DNA from: Hymenobacter sp. BT559
GTDB taxonomy: Bacteria; Bacteroidota; Bacteroidia; Cytophagales; Hymenobacteraceae
DNA: 64,000 nucleotides
NCBI RefSeq assembly: GCF_016427535.1
Contig: NZ_JAELXV010000004.1
Location: 186,001-250,000, forward strand
Direction: 5' to 3'
The translations under genes and the position numbers were made by a program. Shown here piece by piece: positions 15,978-25,299 of this stretch (its first letter is position 1; the number at the start of each line of letters is the position of its first letter). The notes below the pieces were generated by a model that had not been told where the DNA came from, searched no databases, and saw only the letters and a list, made by a program, of their open reading frames with translations.

Positions 15978-18329
15978 TTAGAAGCTGAAATTATACGTGG
16001 CCGAGGGCACCATCCGAAACAGGGCCGTTTGTACAGCCTGGGTTTTGGTGGCGTCGTTGGGGTCGGCCCGGAAGCTGATGCTGTAGGGGTTTTCGCGCCC
16101 TAGGGCATTATAAACCGAGAACGACCAGCTGCTGTGGAAGCGGTGGCCTTCCTGGTTGGGCTTCTCGTAGGTGGCCCCTAGGTCGAGGCGCTGGTAGTAA
16201 GGCAGCCGGTCGGCATTACGCAGGCCGTAGAGGCTTACCACCTGGCCGGCCACCACGTATTTGCCCACGGGGTAGGTTACGGCGTTGCCGGTGCTAGCCA
16301 GGAAGGTACCCGAGAAGGTCCACTTGTTATTGAGCTGGTAAATAGCTACTAGCGACAAATCGTGCGGCCGGTCCTGGCGAGCGTTAAACCAAGTATTGCC
16401 GTTAATTTCGGTAAACCGGCGCTCCGATTTGCTGAGCGTGTAGCCTAGCCAGCCGGTGAGGCGGCCCACGTCTTTGCGCACTAAAAATTCGACGCCGTAG
16501 GCCCGGCCCTTGCCGTAGAGCAGGCTGGCCTCCACGTCGAAGTTGCCGCGCAGCTGGGTGCCGTCGCGGTAGTCAATCTGGTTGCCCAGTGCCTTATAGT
16601 AGGTTTCCACGGTCAGCGAATAGCCTTTTTCGGCGCCCAGCGTGCGGTAGTACCCTAGGCTCACTTGGTCGGCCGTTTCGGGCTTCACGTTGAAGGTGGT
16701 AGGCACGTAAAGGTCGGTAGGCAGCGAGGTGCTGGAGTTGCTGAGCAGGTGCAGGTTTTGCACGTTGCGGGCGTAGCTGGCCTTCACAGTGCTGGCTTCG
16801 TTGACTTGGAAGCTGGCTGCGAAGCGCGGCTCCAGGCGCACGTAGGTTTTTAGAAACTCGCCCTTGGTGGGGTAGTTCGGGGCGGTGAGCACGTTGCCAG
16901 CTGCGTCGTAGGTCGAGTAGGTGCCGGGACCTAGGAGACTAAAGCCCGAAAGGCGCAGGCCGGTGGTGAAGTTGAGCCGCGGCGCGGCCTGCCACTCGTG
17001 CGAGGCGTAGGCCGCCGTTTCGAGCGAGTAGTTGGTGCGGTCGGCGGTGCCATTCACCGCCGAGCCCGCGTCGGCCGTGACGTAGCCCGGCGTGATGGTA
17101 TGGTAAATGGCGTTGGCCCCGAAGCGCAGTGTTTGGGTGGCGCTGGGCGTAAACTCCACGTCCTGCTTCAGGTTCAGGTCCTGAATTTTGGATTTGATAA
17201 CGAAGTTGCTAGCGTTGGCCGTGATGTCAATCCGGTAGTCGTACTTGCTGTAAATGAGCGAGGTATTAGAGAACACCCGGTCGCTGAACAAGTGGTTGAG
17301 GCGCAGCGTGGCCGTTTGGTTGCCGTAGTACTGGCCGAAGGTATTGGCCAGCCCTAGGGCATCGCGCCCGAGGTAGGCGCTGAGGTAGATGCGGTTGCGG
17401 TCGTTGAGCGCGTAGTTGGCCTTGGCGTTTACGTCGTAGAAATAGAGGCTGGAGTTCTTGGTGGTTTCGTTTTTTGAGAGCTTCAAAAACACGTCGGCGT
17501 AGGTGCGCCGGGCCGCTACCAAAAACGAGCCCTTGCCCTTGGTAATCGGCCCCTCCAAGGCCAACCGTGAGGCAATGAGACCGATGCCGCCGCTGCCGTG
17601 CAGCGTCTGGTTGTTGCCGTCCTTCATCTTGATATCCACCACCGACGACAGCCGGCCGCCATACTGCGCCGGCATGCCGCCCTTAAACACGGTCAGGTCC
17701 TTAAGGGCGTCGGAGTTGAAGGTCGAGAAGAAGCCTAGCAAGTGCGAGGCGTTGTAAACGGGTGCCTCGTCAAGCAAAATCAGGTTCTGGTCTACAGCGC
17801 CGCCGCGCACCGAAAAGCCGCTGCTACCCTCGCCTGCCGTCTTGATGCCGGGTAGTAGGGTCAGCGTTTTTATCACGTCTTTCTCGCCAAAGAGCACCGG
17901 CACCTTGGCCACCTGCTTCAGGTCCAGCGTTTCCACGCCCATCTGCGCCTTGCTGATGTTGGCCTCGGCACTGCGGCCCGTCACTACCACTTCGTTTAGC
18001 TCGCTGCCGCCGGGCTTCAGCTTAAAGTCGAGGCGCTGGCTGGCCCCTAAGGTTAGCTGGCGCGTTTGGGTGGCGTAGCCTACAAAGCTGGCCTCTAGGG
18101 TGTAAGAGCCAGCCGGCACGGTGAGGGTGTAGAAGCCGTAGGCGTTGGCGCCGGTACCCACGCCGGGCAGCTCGCGCACCCGCACGGTGGCGCCAGTGAG
18201 GTTCTCGCCCGAAGTGGCATCCTGCACGGTGCCGCTGAGCGTGATGCGGACTTGGGCCGACGCCGGCCCTAGGGTCAGCCAGAGCAGCACCAGCAGCCAA
18301 AGCCCAATTGGGCATACTTGTTTTTGCAT
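15978..18329 (-). CDS. TonB-dependent receptor with carboxypeptidase-like N-terminal domain
   Basis: 783-residue outer membrane receptor. Signal peptide 1-26 (from MQKQVCPIGLWLLV to PASAQ), carboxypeptidase-regulatory-like domain to about 115 (SGENLTGATVRV, ASFVGYATQTR), then ELNEVVVTGR as the TonB-box-like link, plug with FSVRGGAVDQNLILLDEAPV, and a long outer-membrane barrel ending in the aromatic YNFSF. The RGGAVDQN style is that of receptors paired with DUF4249 lipoproteins, which indeed follows. I use the ATG at 18329, since an upstream one at 18353 only adds residues before the signal peptide. Ligand unknown. Confidence 0.9.
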   Translation of the reverse strand: MQKQVCPIGLWLLVLLWLTLGPASAQVRITLSGTVQDATSGENLTGATVRVRELPGVGTGANAYGFYTLTVPAGSYTLEASFVGYATQTRQLTLGASQRLDFKLKPGGSELNEVVVTGRSAEANISKAQMGVETLDLKQVAKVPVLFGEKDVIKTLTLLPGIKTAGEGSSGFSVRGGAVDQNLILLDEAPVYNASHLLGFFSTFNSDALKDLTVFKGGMPAQYGGRLSSVVDIKMKDGNNQTLHGSGGIGLIASRLALEGPITKGKGSFLVAARRTYADVFLKLSKNETTKNSSLYFYDVNAKANYALNDRNRIYLSAYLGRDALGLANTFGQYYGNQTATLRLNHLFSDRVFSNTSLIYSKYDYRIDITANASNFVIKSKIQDLNLKQDVEFTPSATQTLRFGANAIYHTITPGYVTADAGSAVNGTADRTNYSLETAAYASHEWQAAPRLNFTTGLRLSGFSLLGPGTYSTYDAAGNVLTAPNYPTKGEFLKTYVRLEPRFAASFQVNEASTVKASYARNVQNLHLLSNSSTSLPTDLYVPTTFNVKPETADQVSLGYYRTLGAEKGYSLTVETYYKALGNQIDYRDGTQLRGNFDVEASLLYGKGRAYGVEFLVRKDVGRLTGWLGYTLSKSERRFTEINGNTWFNARQDRPHDLSLVAIYQLNNKWTFSGTFLASTGNAVTYPVGKYVVAGQVVSLYGLRNADRLPYYQRLDLGATYEKPNQEGHRFHSSWSFSVYNALGRENPYSISFRADPNDATKTQAVQTALFRMVPSATYNFSF

Positions 18330-18696
18330 ATCAACTAATGTTAGCCAAGCCAACAGGCCACTAAAACGGCTTGCGAAGGTACTGCTTACCTCTGCGGAGT
18401 AGCCATTCTATTAGCTGAGCGGGCATAGATGCCTTCTATCGGTTGGCTACGGCCGCTTGTGCCGACCAGGCTATCTATTATTTGGATTAGCCAAAAATAA
18501 TTTATAAAAAAAGTTCAATTATAATTCCAATAAATAATTTTACTTAACGTATAAAACAACTTAAAAGCCCCTCTTTTAGGCTTATAATTAGCTATTATGC
18601 AGCCGTCAAGCATTAGGGAGGGTACCTTTGTCCAATTATTGGATGAATTTCCAATAAATACACAATGCAATTTACCTTTCCTTCCGCTTACCTATT
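18330..18696. other. divergent intergenic region, A/T-rich
   Basis: 367 bases between the minus-strand TonB receptor and the plus-strand T9SS protein. About 18480-18600 is strongly A/T-rich (AATAATTTATAAAAAAAG-like tracts), as expected for two divergent promoters. A clear TACCTTTG box lies at 18623. No small gene or structured RNA is evident. Confidence 0.6.
18623..18630 (+). promoter_or_regulatory. -7 box for the T9SS protein gene
   Basis: TACCTTTG matches the Bacteroidota TAnnTTTG consensus and lies 66 bases before the ATG at 18697. No convincing -33 TTTG is seen at the usual spacing. Confidence 0.55.
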
Positions 18697-21171
18697 ATGA
18701 AGTTATCCAATACCCTGTTCTTAGCAGTTAGCACCATGCTGCTTGCGAGTAGTGCGCACGCCCAATACTCCTTTACCGACACCGCGCTGATGCCTTACAA
18801 GCAGGACTTCAACAGCTTGAGTGGGACGGTGGGCCTGACAGGCAACCAGCTGACGGCCTTGCCGGAGGTATACGCCCAAGCCGAGTTTGGGACGTTGCCC
18901 TACACAGCAGCCTACAGCCCCACTAGCATTGGGAACAACGATGGGTCTAATACATACGCCAATTATTATCACTTTGGCCCGGTGGGCACCACTGTCAACG
19001 ACCGGTCGCTGGGGGGCATTGCGGCTACTACTACTGCCGATGGCATTGGCTACGTAGGAATTAGGTTTAAAAACGGCTCCACTGTTACCATCAAGAACCT
19101 GGAAGTGCAGTATGCTATGGAGCAGTGGTACAACTCGGGGCGGCAGGACGCGGCCAGCGTGTCGGTGTCGTACCTGATGCTGCCGGTAGGCACGCCAGTT
19201 ACTAGCCTGCTGGAAAGTGCGGGGGCCTGGAAGACCATTGCCCCCTTGCAGGTAAATGCCCCCTCGACGGCCACGGTAATTGCCAGCCGCGACGGCAATG
19301 CGGCAGCCAACCGCCGGGTGCGCCAAACTACCCTGGCGGGCATTAACCTGCTGCCCGGCCAGGAAATCATGATTCGCTGGGGCTACACGCTCAACAATAC
19401 CACGAACGGCAACGGCCTGAGCGTCGACGACGTGGTGGTAACGCCCGAAACCAACGTGTACTACGTTAAGCGCACCGGCAACCTGGACGACCTCGCTAGC
19501 TGGGGACAAAACCCGGATGGCTCGGGTACTGGGCCCACCAGCTTTGAGGCCGATAACCAAACCTTTTACGTGCTCGGCGGCACCGCTACCGACCGCATTT
19601 CTACGGCGTCGCCGGGCGCGACGGGCATCACGGGCACCTGGACCGTGAGCGGCGCCAACTCCAAGATAGTAGTAGGCATGCCGGCTACCGCTACTACCGG
19701 CACCGCTGCCACCCCCGGCCAGCTGTACTTGGAGTACAACAAGAACATTGTGGGCACCATCGACGTGTCGGATGGCTCTACGCTCACCATTCGCAACACC
19801 AACCCGAACCGCACCTACGCGCTGGGCTCGCTGGGCATAACCAGCACTGTGGAGTACAGCGGCGGTACCTCGACCTCGCTCATCACGCAGAGCTACGGCA
19901 ACCTTGTGATTTCGGGCAATGCCGGCGCCACCACGCCCACTGCCAAGACGTTGGCCGGTAACATCATCGTGAACGGCAGCGTGCGGCTCCGCAACATGTG
20001 CAGCCTGACCCTAGGTAGCTACGACCTGACCCTGGTACGCCGCGACAGCCTGAGCAACGGCGTGAAATACAACGCCAATATCGTGCGGGGCGCCTCGGCT
20101 ACCAGCTACATCGTGGCGGGTGGCACGGGCCGGCTCCGCATTTCGGTACCTGGCAACGGCGTGGGCATTGTGTTCCCTGTGGGAGTAAGCGCCCCCACCA
20201 GCGCCACCGCTACCGCCTACACCCCGGCCACCCTGCAGCAAACGGCCGCCAACTCGGAAGATATTTTTGGGGTGCGCCTGCTGTCTAACCTCTACAACAG
20301 CTACAGCAGCACTACCGAAGCCGGCAGCGGTACGCCCAAAAACGAGCTAAGCGTAAACAAAACCTGGCTAGTAAGCGAGGAAGTAGCGGGCGGCTCCGAT
20401 TTGTCGCTGACCTTGCAATACAACAGCGGCGATGCTACGGGCGACTTCGTGCCGGGCAATGCGCGCCTCATCCATTACCTCTACGCCACCGGCGCTTGGG
20501 ACGAGCACACCACTGCCAGCGAGTGGGGCGCCACCACGGGCACCACGACGGGCAGCTTAGCCATCACGCGCGCGCACATCACCTCGTTTTCGCCTTTTGG
20601 CATCGTATCGGTCGACCCGACGCCGCTGCCCGTAAGCCTGACGGCCTTCGACGTACAGGCCACAGGCGCCGCCGCGGCCTGCACTTGGGCCACCGCCTCC
20701 GAAACCAATAACGACCACTTTGTAGTGGAGCGCTCGCTTGATGGTGCCACGTTTGCTGCCCTAGGTGTTGTAAAAGGCCAGGGCACCCACGCTGCCACTA
20801 CCGGCTACCGTTTCGAAGATGTCGCTGCTGGCAGCCTAGGTGCCCCCGTGGTGTACTACCGCTTGCGGCAGGTAGACACCGATGGCCGGGCCAGCTACAG
20901 CGCCGTGCGCACGGTATCGTTTGGGGCGGCCGCGCTGGCGCTCTACCCCACCCCCACGCTGGACGGCGCGGCTACGCTCGACCTCACCCGCCTGGCGCCG
21001 CGGACGTACCAAGCCCGAGTGCTGGACTTGGCCGGCCGGGTGCTGCTCACGCGCACCGTCCTAGGTGGCCAGGCGCAGCCCTTCGATGTGCAAAGCCTGC
21101 CCGCCGGGGCCTATGTGGTCGTTATCACGGGGGCCGATACGCGCCAGTCGCTGCGCTTGCTTCGTAATTAA
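18697..21171 (+). CDS. large secreted protein with T9SS type A sorting domain
   Basis: 824 residues. Signal peptide MKLSNTLFLAVSTMLLASSA with cleavage near AHAQ. Residues 25-255 look like a beta-sandwich domain (FNSLSG, GIRFKNGSTVTIKNLEVQYA), 260-625 a Gly/Thr-rich beta region, about 645-740 a fibronectin-like module (ATASETNNDHFVVERS, YYRLRQVDTDGRASYS), and the last 80 a T9SS C-terminal sorting domain (LYPTPTLDGAATLDL, SLPAGAYVVVI). It should be secreted through the outer membrane by T9SS and anchored or released. No enzymatic motif is seen. A terminator follows at 21209. Confidence 0.88.
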   Translation: MKLSNTLFLAVSTMLLASSAHAQYSFTDTALMPYKQDFNSLSGTVGLTGNQLTALPEVYAQAEFGTLPYTAAYSPTSIGNNDGSNTYANYYHFGPVGTTVNDRSLGGIAATTTADGIGYVGIRFKNGSTVTIKNLEVQYAMEQWYNSGRQDAASVSVSYLMLPVGTPVTSLLESAGAWKTIAPLQVNAPSTATVIASRDGNAAANRRVRQTTLAGINLLPGQEIMIRWGYTLNNTTNGNGLSVDDVVVTPETNVYYVKRTGNLDDLASWGQNPDGSGTGPTSFEADNQTFYVLGGTATDRISTASPGATGITGTWTVSGANSKIVVGMPATATTGTAATPGQLYLEYNKNIVGTIDVSDGSTLTIRNTNPNRTYALGSLGITSTVEYSGGTSTSLITQSYGNLVISGNAGATTPTAKTLAGNIIVNGSVRLRNMCSLTLGSYDLTLVRRDSLSNGVKYNANIVRGASATSYIVAGGTGRLRISVPGNGVGIVFPVGVSAPTSATATAYTPATLQQTAANSEDIFGVRLLSNLYNSYSSTTEAGSGTPKNELSVNKTWLVSEEVAGGSDLSLTLQYNSGDATGDFVPGNARLIHYLYATGAWDEHTTASEWGATTGTTTGSLAITRAHITSFSPFGIVSVDPTPLPVSLTAFDVQATGAAAACTWATASETNNDHFVVERSLDGATFAALGVVKGQGTHAATTGYRFEDVAAGSLGAPVVYYRLRQVDTDGRASYSAVRTVSFGAAALALYPTPTLDGAATLDLTRLAPRTYQARVLDLAGRVLLTRTVLGGQAQPFDVQSLPAGAYVVVITGADTRQSLRLLRN

Positions 21172-21208
21172 CCGGCCTTCCCTACCTAGGGCCACTACGT
21201 AGCCTTCG

Positions 21209-21246
21209 CGGGCCACCGAGCGCAGCAGCGCCCGGTGGCCCGTTTT
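21209..21246 (+). terminator. terminator after the T9SS gene
   Basis: CGGGCCACCG (21209-21218) pairs with CGGTGGCCCG (21233-21242), followed by TTTT. The loop contains CAGCAGCG. Confidence 0.75.
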
Positions 21247-21322
21247 GCTGCCAAGGCCCAGTGGCGCGGCGTGACTTAACTTTTACCGAGATTTGCGCCC
21301 ATATCTGTCCCGCGCTTTTGCC

Positions 21323-21967
21323 ATGTCTGCTAGTTCCTCCGCTTCGCCCAACCCGGCGGCCCTACCCTCACTCACCGATTTTGCCTGCTTCTACCTCTAC
21401 GGGCTCACCAACAACCCCTACCAGCAGTCGGCCGACCTAGAGAAATTTGGGCAGCTCTACCGCCTAGTTATCGGCGAGCACGGCGGCGTGGGGCTCGCCA
21501 GCTCCTTTCACCCCTACCAGCTCGTGAACCCCGCGGGCGTGACGGTGTGGTACGCGGCCTACGCGCAGCTCTATGCCCAGCCCAACCGCGCGGCGCTCTT
21601 CGAGGCCATGGCCGACGAGCAGGCGCGCTTCGTGGTGGCGCCGCCCGCCTCATTTAGCGAGTTTCACGTGTGGCCCGATACCCGGCTAACCAGCCCCGAA
21701 AATCCGGTTTTCAGTCACTACATCCCGTTTGTGCTACCCTTTTTGGTGCGCAAAGGCCCGGCCCCGCTGCGCTGGGACGCCGAGCTAGCCAATGCGGGTG
21801 GGGAGGCCGCACGCATACAGCCCTACCTCGACGCCGTGAATCAGGCCATTCGGTTTGTGCAGCCCAGCCCGGCCTTCGTGCTGGGCTTCGGCGAGTTTGA
21901 TGAACAGCAGCCCGAGCGGCTCATCGAGCGGTTTATGGACTGCCGCGCCATGCTGCTTAGCCGGTAG
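21323..21967 (+). CDS. conserved-looking protein of unknown function
   Basis: 214 residues, no signal peptide or membrane segment. After a Ser/Ala/Pro-rich start it contains FACFYLYGLTNNPYQQSADL and later SHYIPFVLPFLVRKGPAP, suggesting a compact mixed alpha-beta protein. I do not recognise a family. I use the ATG at 21323 (MSASSSA) rather than the in-frame codon at 21293 because the latter sits next to promoter-like TTTG sequence. Flanked by terminators on both sides, so monocistronic. Confidence 0.7.
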   Translation: MSASSSASPNPAALPSLTDFACFYLYGLTNNPYQQSADLEKFGQLYRLVIGEHGGVGLASSFHPYQLVNPAGVTVWYAAYAQLYAQPNRAALFEAMADEQARFVVAPPASFSEFHVWPDTRLTSPENPVFSHYIPFVLPFLVRKGPAPLRWDAELANAGGEAARIQPYLDAVNQAIRFVQPSPAFVLGFGEFDEQQPERLIERFMDCRAMLLSR

Positions 21968-21990
21968 GCAATATCCTATTACTACGGCAT

Positions 21991-22033
21991 AAAGAAGGGC
22001 CGCCCTGCTTCGTCAGCAAGGCGGCCCTTCTTT
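21991..22033. terminator. bidirectional terminator between convergent genes
   Basis: AAAGAAGGGCCGCCCTGCT pairs with AGCAAGGCGGCCCTTCTTT with one mismatch; A-run and T-run at the ends serve both strands. Confidence 0.88.
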
Positions 22034-22048
22034 AATATAAACTACTAC

Positions 22049-22945
22049 CTAGGCCTGCCCAACGGCAGCCATGCCTACGGCCTGCTTGTTCACATAAAAC
22101 TTGCGCTCCGTAATGCAGTACACGTTGCCTTTGGCAAGCACGTGCATGCGCACGTTTTCAATGGAAAGCGTGGTGCCCTTCTTGGCGGCGGCCGCGTTGT
22201 TGTGCACAATGTCGTGGCCATCCATAATAATGACCAGGTTCGAGCCGATGGTTTCGACCAGGTGGCCTTCGGTGATAAGCACGCCCGTGTCCTCCCCTAG
22301 GCCGATGCCAATGAGCTTGGGGTACAAGGCCACCGACTCGATGAGGCGGCCAAAGCGCCCGCGCTTCACGAAGTGCGAGTCGATGATGGCGGTAGGCAGC
22401 AGCCCGAGGCCCACGCCCATCTTCACGGCGCCCTTGAGCAGGGCGTCGGGCACCGAGCCGCCGCGTATCATGTGCTGCGACATGGCCATGGCCCCGGCGC
22501 TGGTGCCCGCAATCACGAAGTCGGGCTCGGCGTAGTAGCGCCGCAGCAGCGTGTCGAGAAAATCAGTTTCGGCAAACATCTCGCGCAGGCGCGACTGGTT
22601 GCCGCCCGACATCATCACGACGTCGGCGGCCAGCAGGCGCTCTAGGTACTCAGGCTGGCGGGCGTCTTCGGGGGTGCGAATGTCCATGATGCCCACGTTG
22701 TGGCAATTGAGCATGGCAAACGAGGCCGTATAGATGGGGCCTACTTCCTGCGGAATCATCGAGGCCGTGGTGATGACTTCGATGCGCGGGTCATCCTTGC
22801 CCGACTCGCTCACCACGCGCTTGAGGATGCCGAGCTCAAAAAAATTGAGGTAATACTTGCGCTTGCTGCGCGAGGTCGGATAAGTACCCTTGTCTTCGTT
22901 GCCGCCAACGGCGATAAGCTTGCCGCGAGGAATCAAATTTTTCAA
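22049..22945 (-). CDS. cphB: cyanophycinase (peptidase S51)
   Basis: 298 residues, cytoplasmic. Family S51 serine peptidase: GGNEDKG at 14-20, SGGNQSRLRE at 113-122, and GTSAGAMAM at 147-155 with nucleophile Ser149, plus the DSHFVKRGRFGRL segment typical of CphB. The enzyme splits multi-L-arginyl-poly-L-aspartate into beta-Asp-Arg dipeptides. No cyanophycin synthetase is in the window, but an isoaspartyl peptidase that could finish the job is encoded at 34668. The stop codon TAG lies in CCTAGG; a TAATTTTG promoter box is 28 bases upstream of the ATG. Confidence 0.92.
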   Translation of the reverse strand: MKNLIPRGKLIAVGGNEDKGTYPTSRSKRKYYLNFFELGILKRVVSESGKDDPRIEVITTASMIPQEVGPIYTASFAMLNCHNVGIMDIRTPEDARQPEYLERLLAADVVMMSGGNQSRLREMFAETDFLDTLLRRYYAEPDFVIAGTSAGAMAMSQHMIRGGSVPDALLKGAVKMGVGLGLLPTAIIDSHFVKRGRFGRLIESVALYPKLIGIGLGEDTGVLITEGHLVETIGSNLVIIMDGHDIVHNNAAAAKKGTTLSIENVRMHVLAKGNVYCITERKFYVNKQAVGMAAVGQA

Positions 22946-22972
22946 CGTACGATAGCTAGCTGGTTAAGCTCG

Positions 22973-22980
22973 CAAAATTA
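22973..22980 (-). promoter_or_regulatory. -7 box for cphB
   Basis: On the minus strand this reads TAATTTTG, a full TAnnTTTG match, 27 bases before the cphB start at 22945. Confidence 0.6.
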
Positions 22981-23046
22981 GGTTCTACAAAATAGGAACT
23001 CGTTAGTAGCGGCTCCTAGAGCCGGCGGCCACCCTAGGGGCAAGCC

Positions 23047-24903
23047 TTATGCCAGCAGCGCATCGAGCGTGCTCGTGGCCACCGAGTGGTAGTTGGGCCG
23101 CGCCTGCCGGTAGATTTCCTGGGCCCGCGCCCGGCCGTTGGGCGTGGCCAACAGCGCCCGGTACAGCGGCACCAAAAACTTACGCCGCCCCACGTGCAAT
23201 AGAAACTGCGTGAGCGCCGCATCGGCTGGCGCGTACCCGGCCCGCAGCGCCAGCGGAAACCAAGCCGCGAGCAGCTCGGCGTTGCCCGAGGCTGTGAAGT
23301 GGAAGGCCGCGTCGAGCGCCGCCAGCTCGGCCGCGGGCAGCGTCGGCGACAAGCCCTGTAAAAAGTGCACCCACTCGTGGCTGCTCCATTCGGCAGTGGT
23401 GGGCACCAGTGCGGCGGCCGGCGTGCGCGAGTTGAACTGCGCCAGCACGGCGTCCACGGCCTCGAACCGCGCCGAGCGAGCCACGGGCGCATTGGCCGGC
23501 AGGCCGGGGCCATCGACCCAGGCGCCTAGGTCCAGGCGCTCGGTCAGGCCGGGCTCGGAGTCGAGCAGCTCCCGCTGGAGGTAGTCGATAAACGTGGTCG
23601 TGTCCATGCTCTGAAAACTGAACCGCGCGAAGTACTCCTTAATAAAGGTATCAAGGCGCGGGCGGCCCACCAGCTGCTCCAGAGTCAGTAGCAGCAGGCA
23701 GCCCTTCTCGTAGGCAATGTCATTGAGGCCATCGTCGGGGTCGCGGCCGGCTAGGTGCAGCTGCAGGTGAGTAGCCGGGCTGGTAGCCCCGAGTTCACCA
23801 ATAGTATGATGCAGGTCGGCCTCGCCCAATACTTGCAGCATGTCAGCGTAAGTGCTTCCATATAAGTGCGCCATGATACGGCGCTCGAAATACACCGTAA
23901 AGCCCTCGTTGAGCCAAAAATCATTCCATGTTGCATTTGTAACCAGGTTACCACTCCACGAATGTGCCAGCTCGTGCGCCACTAAACTGGTAAGACTGCG
24001 GTCACCAGACAGAATTGTTGGCGTAACAAATGTTAAGCGCGGATTTTCCATGCCTCCAAATGGAAAACTGGGTGGTAACACAAGTAAATCATGCCGCCCC
24101 CACTTATAGGCGCCATACAATTGTTCGGCGGCAGCCACCATCTGTTCTAGGTCGGCAAATTCATAGGTTGCCCGCGCCAACGTGGCCGGCTCGGCATAGA
24201 TGCCAGTGCGCTCGCTGAGCGGCGCAAAGTCGAGCCGCCCCACGGCCAGCGCCATGAGATACGCCGGGATAGGCTGCCCCATTCGGAACTGGTAGCGGCC
24301 ATCGGCTGCGGTGTGCTGCGGGTTCTCGGCGCTCATCAGCGCCAGCAGCTGGCCGCGCTCCGGACCGAGGATTTCTATAGTGGCGTCATACGTGAAGCGG
24401 ATTCCCGGCGAGTCTTGGCACGGCAGCCAGGTGCGCGCCAGAATGGCCTGCGACTGCGTGAACAGGAACGGGAACTCGCCTGCCGTTTGGGCCGGCTCTA
24501 GCCACTGCAAGGCCGCCGCGCTGGGCGCCGTGCGGTAGCGAATCGTGACTGCCGCCGTGCCTGCTGGCAGCTGCATGCGCAGGGCCTGCCCAAGCACAGC
24601 ATCGACTTCGCCCAGAGTGTAGGCGGCCGCCGGGCCATCGGCCGCTTCACCTAGGCTCACGCTTTCGAGCAGCAGGTCGCGAGTGTCGAGCACGAGCGAA
24701 GTCTCCCTTGGCTGGCCAGCGGTAGCCGTCGCTGTGGGCTCGGCGAGCAGCCAGGTGGCGGTGCCCGCCAGCGTGCGCTGGACGAAGTCAACGGCCAAGT
24801 GCAAGCGCAGGTGGCGCACCCGCTGCGAGCCTTGACCGGCGTAGCTGTGTGGGTCTGAAACGAGGGAGGTAGCCGGGTGCACCGGTGAAGACAGAGGAGC
24901 CAT
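23047..24903 (-). CDS. M1 family aminopeptidase (leukotriene A4 hydrolase/aminopeptidase B-like)
   Basis: 618 residues, no signal peptide. N-terminal beta domain, then the catalytic domain with the exopeptidase loop FGGMENP and zinc motif HELAHSW (about 309-315) with the third ligand in NEGFTVYFERR; a helical C-terminal domain follows as in LTA4 hydrolase. It removes N-terminal residues from peptides. I start at the Met of MAPLSSPVHP (24903), since 35 residues opened by an ATG at 25008 look non-coding. About 23920-24130, covering the active site, has visibly lower G+C than the flanks. Confidence 0.92.
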   Translation of the reverse strand: MAPLSSPVHPATSLVSDPHSYAGQGSQRVRHLRLHLAVDFVQRTLAGTATWLLAEPTATATAGQPRETSLVLDTRDLLLESVSLGEAADGPAAAYTLGEVDAVLGQALRMQLPAGTAAVTIRYRTAPSAAALQWLEPAQTAGEFPFLFTQSQAILARTWLPCQDSPGIRFTYDATIEILGPERGQLLALMSAENPQHTAADGRYQFRMGQPIPAYLMALAVGRLDFAPLSERTGIYAEPATLARATYEFADLEQMVAAAEQLYGAYKWGRHDLLVLPPSFPFGGMENPRLTFVTPTILSGDRSLTSLVAHELAHSWSGNLVTNATWNDFWLNEGFTVYFERRIMAHLYGSTYADMLQVLGEADLHHTIGELGATSPATHLQLHLAGRDPDDGLNDIAYEKGCLLLLTLEQLVGRPRLDTFIKEYFARFSFQSMDTTTFIDYLQRELLDSEPGLTERLDLGAWVDGPGLPANAPVARSARFEAVDAVLAQFNSRTPAAALVPTTAEWSSHEWVHFLQGLSPTLPAAELAALDAAFHFTASGNAELLAAWFPLALRAGYAPADAALTQFLLHVGRRKFLVPLYRALLATPNGRARAQEIYRQARPNYHSVATSTLDALLA

Positions 24904-25299
24904 GCGAAAGAGAAAAGAGAGCCGTTGGAGAAGCTTTGCTATACCAACACCGCGGCCCCAGCGAGGTTGCCCCAGCACATTGAGCGAGATGTTGGCGGGC
25001 CGCAACACGCCAGGCTCTGCGCTGGCCCAGGAGCCTGGCGGCGCGCGCTGCCGCCCAGCGGGCTTCCCTAGGTGCGGCTAAACGCCGGAGCAGCCTCGCA
25101 CTCCCGCCACTTGCCGAGGCGTCGCACTTACAGAATTAATTTACCGGCAAAGAACCGTTTGCTAGTAATAGTACTATCTGGCGCGTACTTTGCACCTAGG
25201 CTTGCCACTGACCTAGGCAACCTACCCACCGGCCGCTCAGTAAACGCTACCATTCGCGTTCACTTTTGCTGGGCCACGGCCCGGTTTTTTCTTGCTTCA
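24904..25299. other. divergent intergenic region
   Basis: 396 bases between the divergent M1 peptidase and L,D-transpeptidase genes. It contains GCGTACTTTGCACC at about 25183-25197, a near match to the -7 box, roughly 105 bases before the transpeptidase ATG, and three CCTAGG copies. An in-frame extension of the transpeptidase reading frame runs through it to 25072, but it encodes no plausible protein segment. Confidence 0.5.

Noticed and set aside
18721..19560. 279-codon open frame antisense to the T9SS protein
   Set aside because: The sense frame has a signal peptide and a sorting domain; the antisense frame has neither and low-complexity composition.
25072..25299. N-terminal extension of the L,D-transpeptidase
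   Set aside because: The extension lacks protein-like sequence and the ATG at 25300 gives a proper lipoprotein signal.
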